DNA of 64,000 nucleotides from Paraburkholderia unamae. Its GTDB lineage: Bacteria > Pseudomonadota > Gammaproteobacteria > Burkholderiales > Burkholderiaceae. This document shows, one piece after another, positions 1 through 8,616 of this stretch (its first letter is position 1; each line of letters opens with the position of its first letter). Under the pieces are notes generated by a model. It had not been told where the DNA came from. It saw only the letters and a list, made by a program, of their open reading frames with translations, and did no database searches. The stretch is from positions 62,001 to 126,000 of the forward strand of contig NZ_QLSU01000011.1 of NCBI RefSeq assembly GCF_003268775.1. The letters are read 5' to 3'. The position numbers and the translations under genes are program-made.

Positions 1-81
1 CGCAAGCGTGCGCCCATATAGCTCGCGCTCGGCGAATGAAGAAAGACCAGGGCCGCCATGCAGAAATAACGTGGGCGCCAT
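1..81 (-). CDS. Alpha/beta hydrolase, N-terminal fragment (runs off left edge)
   Basis: Only the first 27 codons lie in the window, reading MAPTLFLHGGPGLSS and onward. HGGPG is the oxyanion-hole motif of alpha/beta hydrolases of the proline iminopeptidase and haloalkane dehalogenase type. The ATG at 81 is preceded by AGGAG seven bases upstream, a strong ribosome-binding site, so the start is well supported. The nucleophile and the rest of the triad lie outside the window, so the substrate cannot be guessed. It is divergent from the exported protein at 353. Confidence 0.72.
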   Translation of the reverse strand, partial: MAPTLFLHGGPGLSSFAERELYGRTLA

Positions 82-352
82 GCTAACTCCTGTTTCCGAC
101 GCGATGCGGTTTGCAGACAGCGCGCGGAAGTGTCGCCGGTCATTTCACTTCAACCGTTGCGTCACGCCAATGATGCATTTGCATTATTGCGACGGGCGCG
201 CGCGTCCTGCTAGTTTGCATCCACGTGTGGTACGCGCGCGTGCGCCGGGCGTTTTCTCTGCGGGTGCGCCGGGTTCACACGCTGTATCGAACGGTGACTC
301 AGGCGATGGCATCAGGCCTTGGTTCGTGGATCAACCCGATAGCGAGATCGAC

Positions 353-817
353 ATGAAGAACACTAGTTTGATTGCTGCTGAAACGCCTTCTCAACATTTG
401 GCGCAGCACACATTTGCCCGGCGCGCGAGCCTGCACTGCGTGCAGTCTACTGCCTGCATGGCCTTGCTCCTTGCGCTCGTTGTTCCGATTCCGGCAAGCG
501 CGGCGGGGCCCGCTGTGGACGATGCAAAAATCGAATATTACGAGCCCATGGCGAATGTCGCCGTGACATCGCTATCGAGCGCGGCCAGTGGAAAAGGATT
601 GGCCGTATCCGTTGTCTTCACCAACTCATCGAGCCGCAGCCAGGGTGTCTATTACCGCGTCGTTTGGCTCGATCAGACGGGAAACGCGATCTCCGGGCGT
701 GTTCCATGGAGCGGCATTGCCATCAACGGCAATTCGGCTCAATCGGTTTCGCTGACGACCGCCGATCCTGCTGCGTCGAGCTATCGACTTCAGCTTAGTC
801 TCGGCAAGAACTTCTGA
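353..817 (+). CDS. Small exported protein of unknown function, YcfL-like
   Basis: 154 residues from the ATG at 353. A hydrophobic stretch, ALLLALVVPIPASAA, around residues 35-50 ends in a plausible signal-peptidase site, so the mature part (about 105 residues) is probably periplasmic. The n-region would be unusually long, and an internal Met just before the hydrophobic core could be the true start. The mature part (VAVTSLSSAASGKGLAVSV, then YYRVVWLDQTG) resembles the beta-sandwich YcfL/DUF1425 group, but this is a weak family call. The reading frame is open upstream to position 8, but that stretch has no protein-like character. The gene precedes a lipoprotein gene by about 50 bases and may be co-transcribed with it. 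Confidence 0.6.
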   Translation: MKNTSLIAAETPSQHLAQHTFARRASLHCVQSTACMALLLALVVPIPASAAGPAVDDAKIEYYEPMANVAVTSLSSAASGKGLAVSVVFTNSSSRSQGVYYRVVWLDQTGNAISGRVPWSGIAINGNSAQSVSLTTADPAASSYRLQLSLGKNF

Positions 818-870
818 CGCGGCGTGCTCAACGAGCAGGCCCTGGTGACAAAACGAACAAGGTGAGCGAA

Positions 871-1674
871 ATGGAATCCTGCCGGTTTCTCAAGCGTGCT
901 TTTTTGTTGATTCTTTCTGCCGTTCTGGTGTCGGCCTGTGGAAGCGGAGGCGGTGGAGATGCCGCTTCCACCGGGCCCACCGGCCCGAGCTTCATTAACT
1001 GGTCAGGCAGCAGCAATGGCTCTGTCGTGCTTGCGGCCAATAACGTCCAGGTTCAGTTTCTGACCGATGGCGACCTCTACTACAACAACACGGAATATTC
1101 GAACGTAAAGCTTGCTTCGACGAGCAGTGCGACGGTCGACCTGAACGGGACGCCGTTTGCCACCGTCACAAACGCGGCGGGCTCGAATGGCTCGACAATC
1201 GCGGTGCTGTATTGCCTCGGCACGACCACATTGGCTCAAATCGTCCCGACCGGCACTACGATCGCGATCGATTGCAGCGGCGCCTCGACTACCGGCAGCG
1301 GCACGACCAGTACCACCGGCACTGGCAGTTCTGGCTCGAACGGTGGAGCGACCGGAACGAGCAATCTTTATGGCGCCGTCGCCGCATCCGGCAACCAGAC
1401 CCGCCTGCTGAGTGAAGGGATTGCGCACGATTACCCCTCGCAGTCGGCTGCGGACAGCGCCGCTGTTTCCGCTTGCGCATCGAACGGCGTTGCCGGATGC
1501 GGGACCGTTGTGGTCTTCGGCACGGGCCAATGCGGCGCGCTGGCGGTCGGTAGTAACCTCGCCTGGGGCGCGGCAAGTGGAAACTCCATGACCAACGCGG
1601 AATCCACAGCGATCAATGAATGCACCAGCGCAGGCGGACAGGGGTGCAGCATTCAGTTGTCTGCCTGCAACTGA
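871..1674 (+). CDS. DUF4189-domain lipoprotein
   Basis: 267 residues. The N-terminus is a lipoprotein signal: basic residues, a hydrophobic core, and the lipobox LVSAC followed by a Gly-rich linker. The middle (about residues 30-120) is a small beta-rich domain. A Thr/Ser/Gly low-complexity linker follows around 125-165. The C-terminal 100 residues (LYGAVAAS, then AVSACASNGVAGC and GWGAASGNS-like blocks with paired Cys) match the DUF4189 pattern of secreted proteins. AAGGTGAG sits just before the ATG at 871, which favours it over the GTG at 862. Function is unknown; membrane-anchored in the periplasm or on the surface. Confidence 0.72.
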   Translation: MESCRFLKRAFLLILSAVLVSACGSGGGGDAASTGPTGPSFINWSGSSNGSVVLAANNVQVQFLTDGDLYYNNTEYSNVKLASTSSATVDLNGTPFATVTNAAGSNGSTIAVLYCLGTTTLAQIVPTGTTIAIDCSGASTTGSGTTSTTGTGSSGSNGGATGTSNLYGAVAASGNQTRLLSEGIAHDYPSQSAADSAAVSACASNGVAGCGTVVVFGTGQCGALAVGSNLAWGAASGNSMTNAESTAINECTSAGGQGCSIQLSACN

Positions 1675-1733
1675 TGGGCCCCGGTTGAACAGTTGTGCCA
1701 GGCAATCAACGGGAGGCCGTCGATAAGGCGATG

Positions 1734-1771
1734 GTGGTGCGGGCGCTTGTACAGGCGAGCGCCCGCACCAC
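1734..1771. terminator. Perfect 14-bp inverted repeat between convergent genes
   Basis: GTGGTGCGGGCGCT (1734-1747) and its exact reverse complement (1758-1771) enclose a 10-base loop. It lies between the convergent ends of the lipoprotein gene and cobJ. No T-tract follows on either strand, so it may stop or protect transcripts in both directions rather than act as a textbook intrinsic terminator. Confidence 0.5.
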
Positions 1772-1809
1772 GTGCTGTTCGCGATGATCGGCTGACGTGC
1801 TCGCGGCGC

Positions 1810-3528
1810 TCAGCCTGAAGCTTCATCCTCCCGATACCACCGCGGCGTATAAATCCACTCGCCCCCGTCACCGCGAGCAAACCCGCGCGTGGCCGACGAT
1901 CCGACGATCACCATTGTGCGCATGTCCACGTCCTCCGGACGCAGCGCGCCGAGCGTCGTGGCGCGCAGCGTTTCGCCGGGGCGGCCCACGTCGCGGCCCA
2001 GCACGACGCGCGTTTGCGGCGCGCGCACGCCGCGCACGATTTCCAGCGCGCGGTCCAGTTGCCAGGGCCGCGCGCGCGATATCGGGTTGTAGAACGCCAT
2101 CACGAGATCGGCCTGCGCAGCGTGCAGCAGGCGCTTTTCGATCACCGACCACGGCTTCAGATTGTCGGAAAGCGACAGCATGCAGAAGTCGTGGCCGAGC
2201 GGCGCGCCCGCCCGGGCCGCCGTGGCGAGCGCCGCGGAAACGCCGGGCACGATCGCGAGTTCCACGGCATGCCAGCGCGCGTCGTCCGATCCTTCCAGCG
2301 CTTCCAGAACAGCGGCGGCCATGGCGAACACGCCGGGGTCCCCTGAGGAGACGACCGCCACGCGCCGCCCCTCGCTCGCCATCTCGAAGGCGTGGCGCGC
2401 GCGTTGCAATTCTTCGCGGTTGTCGGTGGCGTGGCGCTGCTGGTCCGCGCGAAACGGGCCGGCCATCTCCACATAGGTGGCGTAGCCAACGATATCGGTG
2501 GCGTCGTCGAGCGCTGCGCGCGCGGCGGGCGCGAGCAGGTCGGCGCGGCCGGGGCCGAGCCCCAGCACCGTGAGCTTGCCGCGCGCGCGGCCAAGCGTCA
2601 GCGGGTCGAGCGGCGCGGCCGCGCGGGCAAGCGCGATGCCGTCTTCGGTTGGCGCGTAGCGCTCGACCTGCGCTCCTGAATCGAGCGCGTCGAGCGCATC
2701 CAGCGCGGTATGCCCTGCGGTATCGGCAAAGCGCAGTGGCACACCCAGCTCGTTTGCCGCCTGCGCGAGCGATGAATCGCCCGTGAGCGCCGCCGGTGCG
2801 ACGAGCGCCGCGAGCGCGAGCGGCGCGAGCCCCTGCGCATCGAGCGCACGCCGCACGCGTTCGGCAAGCGCTTCGCGAGGCTCGCTCACGGCGGCCACGA
2901 TGCTGCGCGGGTGAATCACGAGGTCGTCGGGGTTGCCGCTCCAGGTCTGCGCGCTCACACGGATCGCATGGCGCGCGGCCGCGTCGCGCGGCAGGTCGAC
3001 GGTTTCGAGCCACAGTGCGTCGCCGTCGATGCGCGTCGTCGCGCCCGCAAGCAGGTCGGAGACGAAGCGCTTGCCCTGTGCGAGGCTCGCGAGCGCGTAG
3101 CCTTCGGGCGGATTGAGCAGGCAGGCGCCGAAGCGCAACTCGCCGCTCGTCGTGATGGCCGGTGCGACCGCGAGCGCCGCGCCGATCTCGCGCGCCATGA
3201 CATTGACGCCCGTGAGGCCGCCGAGCAGCGGCACGACGGCGCTGCCGTCCTCGGCGAGCGCGAGCACGGGCGGCTCGGCGCCCTTGTTCGCGAGCAGCGG
3301 CGCGAGGCAGCGGATCACGATGCCCGCCGCGCACAGCGCGACGATGGGCATGCCGCGCATGTAGCATTCACGCAGATGCGCGCCGAGTTCGCCGAATGCA
3401 ACGTCGCCATCCACGCGGCCTTGCAGCGCGTGCACCTGCGAGTCCGCGTAAAGCGTTTGCACGCGCCGCGCCGTGGCGAGCGCGCCGGGCCCGAGAATCA
3501 CGATGGCGGGCGGCATCACGACTGCCAT
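1810..3528 (-). CDS. cobJ: CbiG-CobJ fusion: precorrin-3B C17-methyltransferase with CbiG-type N-terminus
   Basis: 572 residues, about twice the size of stand-alone CobJ. Residues about 1-300 are CbiG-like (MPIVALCAAGIVIRCLAPLL and GGLTGVNVMA blocks, then the small C-terminal CbiG/CobE domain around 225-300). Residues about 318-560 are a tetrapyrrole methylase with the SAM loop LGLGPGRADLL, SSGDPGVFAMA, VPGVSAALATAA and FYNPISRARPWQL. CobJ methylates C17 of precorrin-3B and contracts the ring; CbiG opens the delta-lactone in the cobalt-early route and CobE, its relative, assists in the aerobic route. The start overlaps the end of cobI by 13 bases; an alternative Met lies four codons in. Last gene of the riboswitch-controlled cobGHIJ operon. 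Confidence 0.9.
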   Translation of the reverse strand: MAVVMPPAIVILGPGALATARRVQTLYADSQVHALQGRVDGDVAFGELGAHLRECYMRGMPIVALCAAGIVIRCLAPLLANKGAEPPVLALAEDGSAVVPLLGGLTGVNVMAREIGAALAVAPAITTSGELRFGACLLNPPEGYALASLAQGKRFVSDLLAGATTRIDGDALWLETVDLPRDAAARHAIRVSAQTWSGNPDDLVIHPRSIVAAVSEPREALAERVRRALDAQGLAPLALAALVAPAALTGDSSLAQAANELGVPLRFADTAGHTALDALDALDSGAQVERYAPTEDGIALARAAAPLDPLTLGRARGKLTVLGLGPGRADLLAPAARAALDDATDIVGYATYVEMAGPFRADQQRHATDNREELQRARHAFEMASEGRRVAVVSSGDPGVFAMAAAVLEALEGSDDARWHAVELAIVPGVSAALATAARAGAPLGHDFCMLSLSDNLKPWSVIEKRLLHAAQADLVMAFYNPISRARPWQLDRALEIVRGVRAPQTRVVLGRDVGRPGETLRATTLGALRPEDVDMRTMVIVGSSATRGFARGDGGEWIYTPRWYREDEASG

Positions 3529-4247
3529 TTCGCCCCCGGCACGACGAGCAGCGAGAAGTAGGGCGACGCCATGGGATCGACTTCGTCGAGCGGCACGATG
3601 CGCTGGTTCGCCATCGTTGCGCGCTCAACATAAAGCGCGCGATGCGCGAGACCGAGTTCGCCCAGCACCCGGCGCACCTTGTCGAAGTTGCGTCCCAGCT
3701 TCATGATGACGGCGGCGTCCGCTTCAACGAGGCGGCGGCGCAGTTCGTCTTCGGGCAGCACGCCCGAGAGCACCGAAAGGCTCTGGTTGCGGTACACGAG
3801 CGGCACGCCCAGCACCGCCGCGCCGCCCAGCATCGAGCACACGCCAGGCACGACTTCGGCCTCGTAGCGCGCGGCGAGCCGGTCGTGCAGGTACATGTAC
3901 GAGCCGTAGAAGAACGGATCGCCTTCGCAGATCACGGCGACGTCGCGGCCCGCGTCGAGATGGCGCGCGAGGACTTCGGCCGCGCCGTCGTAGAACTCGG
4001 CGATGATCGCTTCATAGGAAAGCGGCGGTTCGAGTGCTTCGGTCGTCACCGGGTAGACGAGCGGCAGGCGTTCCTGCTCCACGTCGAGATGATCTTCGAC
4101 AATGCCGAACGCGTTGCCCTTCTTGCCTTTGGCCACGAAATAAGCGACCACGGGCGCGGCCTTGAGCAGGCGCAGCGCCTTGAGCGTGAGCAGCTCGGGG
4201 TCGCCGGGGCCGACGCCGATGCCATGCAGACGTCCTTTACGGGTCAT
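3516..4247 (-). CDS. cobI: Precorrin-2 C20-methyltransferase
   Basis: 243 residues, the normal size. It begins MTRKGRLHGIGVGPGDPELL, with the GVGPGDPE SAM-binding loop near residue 11 and the later methylase motifs EGDPFFYGSYMYL and VPGVCSMLGGAAVLGVPLVYR. It transfers a methyl group from SAM to C20 of precorrin-2 in the cytosol, giving precorrin-3A, the substrate of CobG. Its start codon directly abuts the cobH stop codon and its 3-prime end overlaps cobJ, so translation is probably coupled. Confidence 0.93.
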   Translation of the reverse strand: MTRKGRLHGIGVGPGDPELLTLKALRLLKAAPVVAYFVAKGKKGNAFGIVEDHLDVEQERLPLVYPVTTEALEPPLSYEAIIAEFYDGAAEVLARHLDAGRDVAVICEGDPFFYGSYMYLHDRLAARYEAEVVPGVCSMLGGAAVLGVPLVYRNQSLSVLSGVLPEDELRRRLVEADAAVIMKLGRNFDKVRRVLGELGLAHRALYVERATMANQRIVPLDEVDPMASPYFSLLVVPGAKWQS

Positions 4248-4874
4248 TTATTCGGTCTCCGAAGCGAGTGCGTTGACGGCGGCGGCGGCCATCGCGCTGC
4301 CGCCGCGGCGGCCGTGCACGACCACGAACGGCACGTCGTGGTGCTCGGCCGCAAGCTGTGCCTTGGACTCGGCCGCGCCCACGAAGCCCACGGGAAAGCC
4401 GAGAATGAGCGCGGGGCGCGGCGCGCCGGCCGCGATCATGTCGAGCAGATAAAAGAGCGCGGTGGGCGCGTTGCCGATCGCAACCACGCTGCCCGCGAGA
4501 TGCGGCCGCCATAGTTCGAGCGCGGCGGCCGAGCGCGTGTTGCCGATCTCGCGCGCGAGTTCGGGCACGGCAGGGTCGTCGAGCGTGCAGATCACCGCGT
4601 TGTTCGCGGGCAAACGCGCGCGCGTGACGCCGAAGGCGACCATTTTCGCGTCGCAGAGAATCGGCGCGCCTTGCGCGAGGGCTTGGCGGCCCGCCGCGCC
4701 CGCTCCGGCGGAAAACGCGAGATCGGCGGCGACGTCCACCATGCCGCACGCGTGGATCACGCGCACGGCGAGTTTTTCGAGGTCGGCGGGAATGTGCGAG
4801 AGGTCGGCTTCGGCGCGTATCGTCGCGAACGACTCGCGATAGATCGCCTGGCCGTCGCGGATGTAATCAGACAT
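4248..4874 (-). CDS. cobH: Precorrin-8X methylmutase
   Basis: 208 residues. The start is the ATG at 4874, MSDYIRDGQAIYRESFATIR, which matches family N-termini; it overlaps the end of cobG by eight bases. Family blocks visible are LAVRVIHACGMVD, which holds the catalytic His, ILCDAKMVAFGVTR, and GFPVGFVGAAESK near the C-terminus. The enzyme moves a methyl group from C11 to C12 to make hydrogenobyrinate. Third-from-last gene of the minus-strand cob operon. Confidence 0.93.
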   Translation of the reverse strand: MSDYIRDGQAIYRESFATIRAEADLSHIPADLEKLAVRVIHACGMVDVAADLAFSAGAGAAGRQALAQGAPILCDAKMVAFGVTRARLPANNAVICTLDDPAVPELAREIGNTRSAAALELWRPHLAGSVVAIGNAPTALFYLLDMIAAGAPRPALILGFPVGFVGAAESKAQLAAEHHDVPFVVVHGRRGGSAMAAAAVNALASETE

Positions 4875-6213
4875 CGGGGGTGCTCCGGGGCCGCCGCGCA
4901 ATGGCCTGCGCGGCGGCTTCGATGGTCAGGTTGGGCGCGACGAGTTGGCCGAAGCCGGGTGCAGCGTCGTCGCGCCGGTAGAGGTCGTAGTGCTCGGGCG
5001 CCTGCGCGAGCAGCGTGAACGGCGCGCGATGCGCGGCCGCGCAGGAGCGCTCGCAACCGCTCAGGTGAGCTTCGGCGTCGGCGGGCAGGAGGGCCGCGAG
5101 ACGCTGCGCGTCGGCCTTCGTGTCCGCGCGGCTTTTCGCGCAGCCCGTCGAGCCCGTGCACGCGATGAGGCGCGCCAGCGGCGCGGCGCGCGTGCCAATG
5201 AGGCCGAGCGCGCGCAGGCGGTCGAGCATGGCGGGCATCGCCTGCGCCGCCACGTTGGGCAGCAGCAGGCTTTGCCACGGCGTGATGCGCAGCGTCGCGT
5301 CGCCCGCTTCTTCAGCGAGGGCGGCGAGCGCGTGCAAGGTCGCGGCGTCGAGGCGGCCGAGCGCGGGCTGCGCGCCCACGTAGCCGCTGCCGTCGGCGTG
5401 CAGCGCGTGCGCGCCGAGGCGCAGGTCGGCGTCGCTCGCGTCGCGCCGCCAGGTTCGCAGCGCGGCGTCGTCGCGCATCAGCGAGAATTTGCCGTGCTGC
5501 TGTGCGCGGTGCAGCAGCGCTTCGAGTCCGTGCGCGACCAGCACGCCGCGCATGCGCGTGATGTCCGCGCCGGCGAGATCGAGGAACGCATGCAGCAACG
5601 CGCGTATCGAGCCGCACACATCGTCGGCGGCGAGCAGGCCAATCGGCGCTTCGGTGGGGCAGCCGGCCAGGCCCGCCGCGAATCGCAGCGTCGCGCCATG
5701 CCGTTGCGCGGCGAGCCAGATGTCATGCGGATGCTCCCGCATCGCCATGCGCTCGCCGCCGTCGATCAGCAGCGCGAACTTCGGCGAAAGCGCAGCAAAA
5801 CGCGCCTCGCGCTGCATCATGTCGATGAGCGCGGCGGCGAGCGTTGTCGTGTCGCAGGCGGCGGGGTCGAGGCCCGCCAACGGGCTCAGCATCACGTTGC
5901 GCAATTCGTCGGCGGCGCACGCGCGCTCGATCGCGCTCGTCGCGTCCACGCCGGCCGGGCCCAGACCCGCGCCGATCAGCGCGGCGCTCAAGGCCGCTTC
6001 TTCGCCCGCGCGCACGCCGCGAATCTGCATGTTGGCGCGATTCGTCAGTTCGAGCACGCCGCTCGCGTGCGCCAGCGCGGCGTCGGCCAGCGCGCGCGCC
6101 TGGGCAGCGTGCAGCACGCCTCCGGCGAGGCGGATGCGGCACAGACCGCCGTCACGCGCCGCGACCACGCGAACGAGCCCCGGGCACGCCGATGGGCGGA
6201 GCGCGGCCAGCAT
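4867..6213 (-). CDS. cobG: Precorrin-3B synthase (oxygen-dependent CobG)
   Basis: About 448 residues, a nitrite/sulfite-reductase-fold protein. The siroheme/4Fe-4S cysteines are visible as CTGSTGC (C-x5-C) and CERSC (C-x3-C) in the C-terminal half. CobG uses molecular oxygen to make precorrin-3B, so it marks the aerobic pathway. The start is uncertain: the ATG at 6213 has no good ribosome-binding site, and a TTG twelve codons upstream (6249) is possible. First gene of the operon, about 145 bases after the riboswitch aptamer. The residues before Met 6213 in the open frame are riboswitch-leader sequence and are not coding. Confidence 0.88.
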   Translation of the reverse strand: MLAALRPSACPGLVRVVAARDGGLCRIRLAGGVLHAAQARALADAALAHASGVLELTNRANMQIRGVRAGEEAALSAALIGAGLGPAGVDATSAIERACAADELRNVMLSPLAGLDPAACDTTTLAAALIDMMQREARFAALSPKFALLIDGGERMAMREHPHDIWLAAQRHGATLRFAAGLAGCPTEAPIGLLAADDVCGSIRALLHAFLDLAGADITRMRGVLVAHGLEALLHRAQQHGKFSLMRDDAALRTWRRDASDADLRLGAHALHADGSGYVGAQPALGRLDAATLHALAALAEEAGDATLRITPWQSLLLPNVAAQAMPAMLDRLRALGLIGTRAAPLARLIACTGSTGCAKSRADTKADAQRLAALLPADAEAHLSGCERSCAAAHRAPFTLLAQAPEHYDLYRRDDAAPGFGQLVAPNLTIEAAAQAIARRPRSTPDV

Positions 6214-6357
6214 GGCAAGGGGCGAGTCGGGCGTTGATTCGTGTGTCAAGGGAATATCGGGTAAGCATGGCACGTGCGGCGCGCAACCCGCGTGGCAGGC
6301 GGGAAAACGGCCGCTATATCGGTACACCCCGCCCGATATGGGTTCGTGCGAACAGTT

Positions 6358-6553
6358 CGGCCGGCAGGTCTCCTGGCTCGCAGGTCGTGGGCCGCATCGG
6401 CCTTCCCGGTAAAACCAGTGGCGCGGGTGGATGCGGTCTCGCTGCTTACAGTCGCGGGGGCGGCCACAGCGTGCTGTGTTCCCTTTTTTTGCGGCCCGGA
6501 GTCAGCGCTTCGGCGCTTGGCTCCGGTCTCACGCAAAGTTGCCTTAACGGCGC
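6358..6553 (-). promoter_or_regulatory. Cobalamin (B12) riboswitch upstream of cobG
   Basis: Read on the minus strand, the leader carries the B12 box AGCCAGGAGACCTGCC (about 6378-6363), GCCACTGG followed by GGGAAGGC, and CCGCGACTGTAAG, in the order and spacing of AdoCbl riboswitches. A CATAAT minus-10-like box lies at 6572-6567, so the transcript would start near 6560. Binding of adenosylcobalamin is expected to repress cobGHIJ. Aptamer ends are approximate. Confidence 0.9.
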
Positions 6554-6652
6554 CGGCGGACACGGTATTATGCCCGTTTTCAGGCGCGCTCCGCCCGGCA
6601 AAGGGGCTTGCGCGCGAGATGTCGCAGAGCGATGAGCAACGACGGAGAACGA

Positions 6653-7876
6653 ATGCAGGGCAGGCAGGCATGGCTGACGGTGGTGGGAATCGGCGACGAG
6701 GGTTACGCGGGGCTCGTGCGCGACGCCCGGCGCGCACTGTTCGACGCGGCCGTGGTGACGGGCGGCGCGCGTCATCTCGCGATGCTGCCGTCGCGCGTGC
6801 GCGCGCGGCGCGAACCGTGGCCGCAGCCGTTCAGCGTCGAGGCGCTGCTCGCGCATCGCGAATCGAATCTGCCCGTGTGCGTGCTCGCGAGCGGCGACCC
6901 CATGCTGTTCGGCGTGGGCGCGACGCTCGCGCGCCACGTGACGCCCGGTGAAATGCGCGTGCTGCCCGCGCCTTCGTCGCTTTCGCTTGCGGCGGCGCGC
7001 CTTGGCTGGGCGTTGCAGGACACGGCGACGGTCTCGCTCGTCGGCCGTCCGCTCGACGCGCTGCGCCGCCATCTGTACACCCGCTCGCGCGTGCTCGCCT
7101 TGAGCTCGGACGGGCGCACGCCTGCGGCGCTCGCCGCGTTGCTGAGCGAGGCGGGCTTTGGCGCGACGCGCCTCGCCGTGTTCGAGCATCTGGGCGGCGC
7201 GTGCGAGCGCCGCATCGACGGCCGCGCCGACGCGTGGCAAGTCGAAGAAGCCGCCGCGCTCAATCTGGTCGCGTTCGAATGTACGGGCGAAGCCCCGGCG
7301 CACACGCACGGCTGGACGCTCACGCCAGGTCTGCCCGACGACGCCTACCGCCACGACGGCCAGCTCACGAAGCGCGACGTGCGCGCGCTCACGCTCGCGC
7401 GCCTCGCGCCTGCGCCCGGCGCGCTGCTGTGGGACGTGGGCGCGGGCAGCGGCTCGATCGGCATCGAGTGGATGCGTTCGCATGCGGCCTGCCGCGCGAT
7501 CGCGATCGAGGCGCATGCGCAGCGCCAGCGCTTCATCGAGCACAATCGCGCGGCGCTCGGCGTGCCGGGCCTGCAACTCGTGGCGGGCCGCGCGCCCGAT
7601 GCGCTCGCGGGCCTCGCCACGCCCGACGCCGTGTTCATCGGCGGCGGCGTGACCGCGCCGGGCGTGCTCGACGCGTGCTGGGCGGCGCTCGCGCCGGGCG
7701 GCCGGCTCGTCGCGAACGCGGTGACGCTGCAAAGCGAAGCGGCGCTCGTGGCGTGGCGTGCGCAGCATGGCGGCACGCTCACGCGCATCGGCATCGGCGA
7801 AGCGCAGCCGCTGGGGGGCTTCGACACGTGGCGCCAGGCGCTGCCCGTCACGCTCTACGAGGCCGTCAAGCCATGA
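6653..7876 (+). CDS. cobL: Precorrin-6Y C5,15-methyltransferase (decarboxylating), CbiE-CbiT fusion
   Basis: 407 residues from the ATG at 6653, chosen because GGAG lies five bases upstream; Mets at 6608 and 6632 are in frame but lack such a site. The N-terminal half is a CbiE tetrapyrrole methylase (LTVVGIGDEGYAGL, LASGDPMLFGVGATLAR). The C-terminal half is a CbiT class I methyltransferase with LWDVGAGSGSIGIEW and a GGGVTAPGVLD block. It methylates C5 and C15 of precorrin-6B and decarboxylates the acetate side chain. First gene of the plus-strand cobLKM operon; its stop overlaps the cobK start as ATGA. Confidence 0.93.
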   Translation: MQGRQAWLTVVGIGDEGYAGLVRDARRALFDAAVVTGGARHLAMLPSRVRARREPWPQPFSVEALLAHRESNLPVCVLASGDPMLFGVGATLARHVTPGEMRVLPAPSSLSLAAARLGWALQDTATVSLVGRPLDALRRHLYTRSRVLALSSDGRTPAALAALLSEAGFGATRLAVFEHLGGACERRIDGRADAWQVEEAAALNLVAFECTGEAPAHTHGWTLTPGLPDDAYRHDGQLTKRDVRALTLARLAPAPGALLWDVGAGSGSIGIEWMRSHAACRAIAIEAHAQRQRFIEHNRAALGVPGLQLVAGRAPDALAGLATPDAVFIGGGVTAPGVLDACWAALAPGGRLVANAVTLQSEAALVAWRAQHGGTLTRIGIGEAQPLGGFDTWRQALPVTLYEAVKP

Positions 7877-8616
7877 CGGCGCGCATCCTGCTGCTGGGCG
7901 GCACTGGCGACGCGCTGACGATCGCGCGCACGCTCGGCCCTGCGCATGTCTACTCGCTCGCGGGCCTCGGCCGCGTGCCCGCCGATCTCGCCTGCGCGGT
8001 GCGCGTGGGCGGTTTCGGCGGCGCGCAAGGGCTCACGCGCTTTCTCGCGGACGAGCACATCGCGCTCGTTTTCGACGCGACGCATCCGTATGCCGCGCAA
8101 ATCAGCGCCAACGCGTCGCGCGCCTGCGAAGCGGCAAACGTGCCGTACTGGGCGTTGCGCCGCGCGCCCTGGCAACCGCAGCCCGGCGACGACTGGCGCA
8201 TGGTGAGCGGCTGGGCGGGCGTGACCGAAGCGCTCGCGCCGTTCGCGCGGCCGCTTTTCACGCTCGGTCGCGAGCCGCTCGCGCACCTGGACGAAGTGCC
8301 CGAGTTGCAGCACTGGACGATCCGTTGCCTCGACGCCCACCCCGGCCACGCCCGCGCACGCGTGATCGATGCACGCGGGCCGTTTACGCCCGAAGGCGAG
8401 CGCACGCTTTTCACCGGGGCGCGCATCGACGTCGTGGTCAGCAAGAACAGCGGCGGGGCGGCCACGGAAGCGAAGCTCGCGGTCGCGCGCGAAATGGGTC
8501 TGCCCGTGGTGATGATGCGGCGGCCGACATTGCCGGACGCGCAACGCGAATTCGCCTCGGCGCAAGCCGCGATCGAGGCGCTCGCGCACTACACTCAGCG
8601 GAGTTTCAACGCATGA
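7873..8616 (+). CDS. cobK: Precorrin-6A reductase
   Basis: 247 residues, beginning MTARILLLGGTGDALTIART, with the family blocks DATHPYAAQISANA and VVSKNSGGAATEAKL. It is an NADPH-dependent reductase turning precorrin-6A into precorrin-6B. It overlaps both neighbours by four bases (ATGA), so cobL, cobK and cobM are translationally coupled. The same frame is open far upstream inside cobL, but that part is not coding. Confidence 0.93.
   Translation: MTARILLLGGTGDALTIARTLGPAHVYSLAGLGRVPADLACAVRVGGFGGAQGLTRFLADEHIALVFDATHPYAAQISANASRACEAANVPYWALRRAPWQPQPGDDWRMVSGWAGVTEALAPFARPLFTLGREPLAHLDEVPELQHWTIRCLDAHPGHARARVIDARGPFTPEGERTLFTGARIDVVVSKNSGGAATEAKLAVAREMGLPVVMMRRPTLPDAQREFASAQAAIEALAHYTQRSFNA

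Noticed and set aside
8..352. N-terminal extension of the first plus-strand gene
   Set aside because: The stretch is not protein-like and overlaps the divergent hydrolase start and its ribosome-binding site.
6246..6737. Open frames across the cobG leader
   Set aside because: They lie over the cobalamin riboswitch, whose conserved elements explain the sequence.
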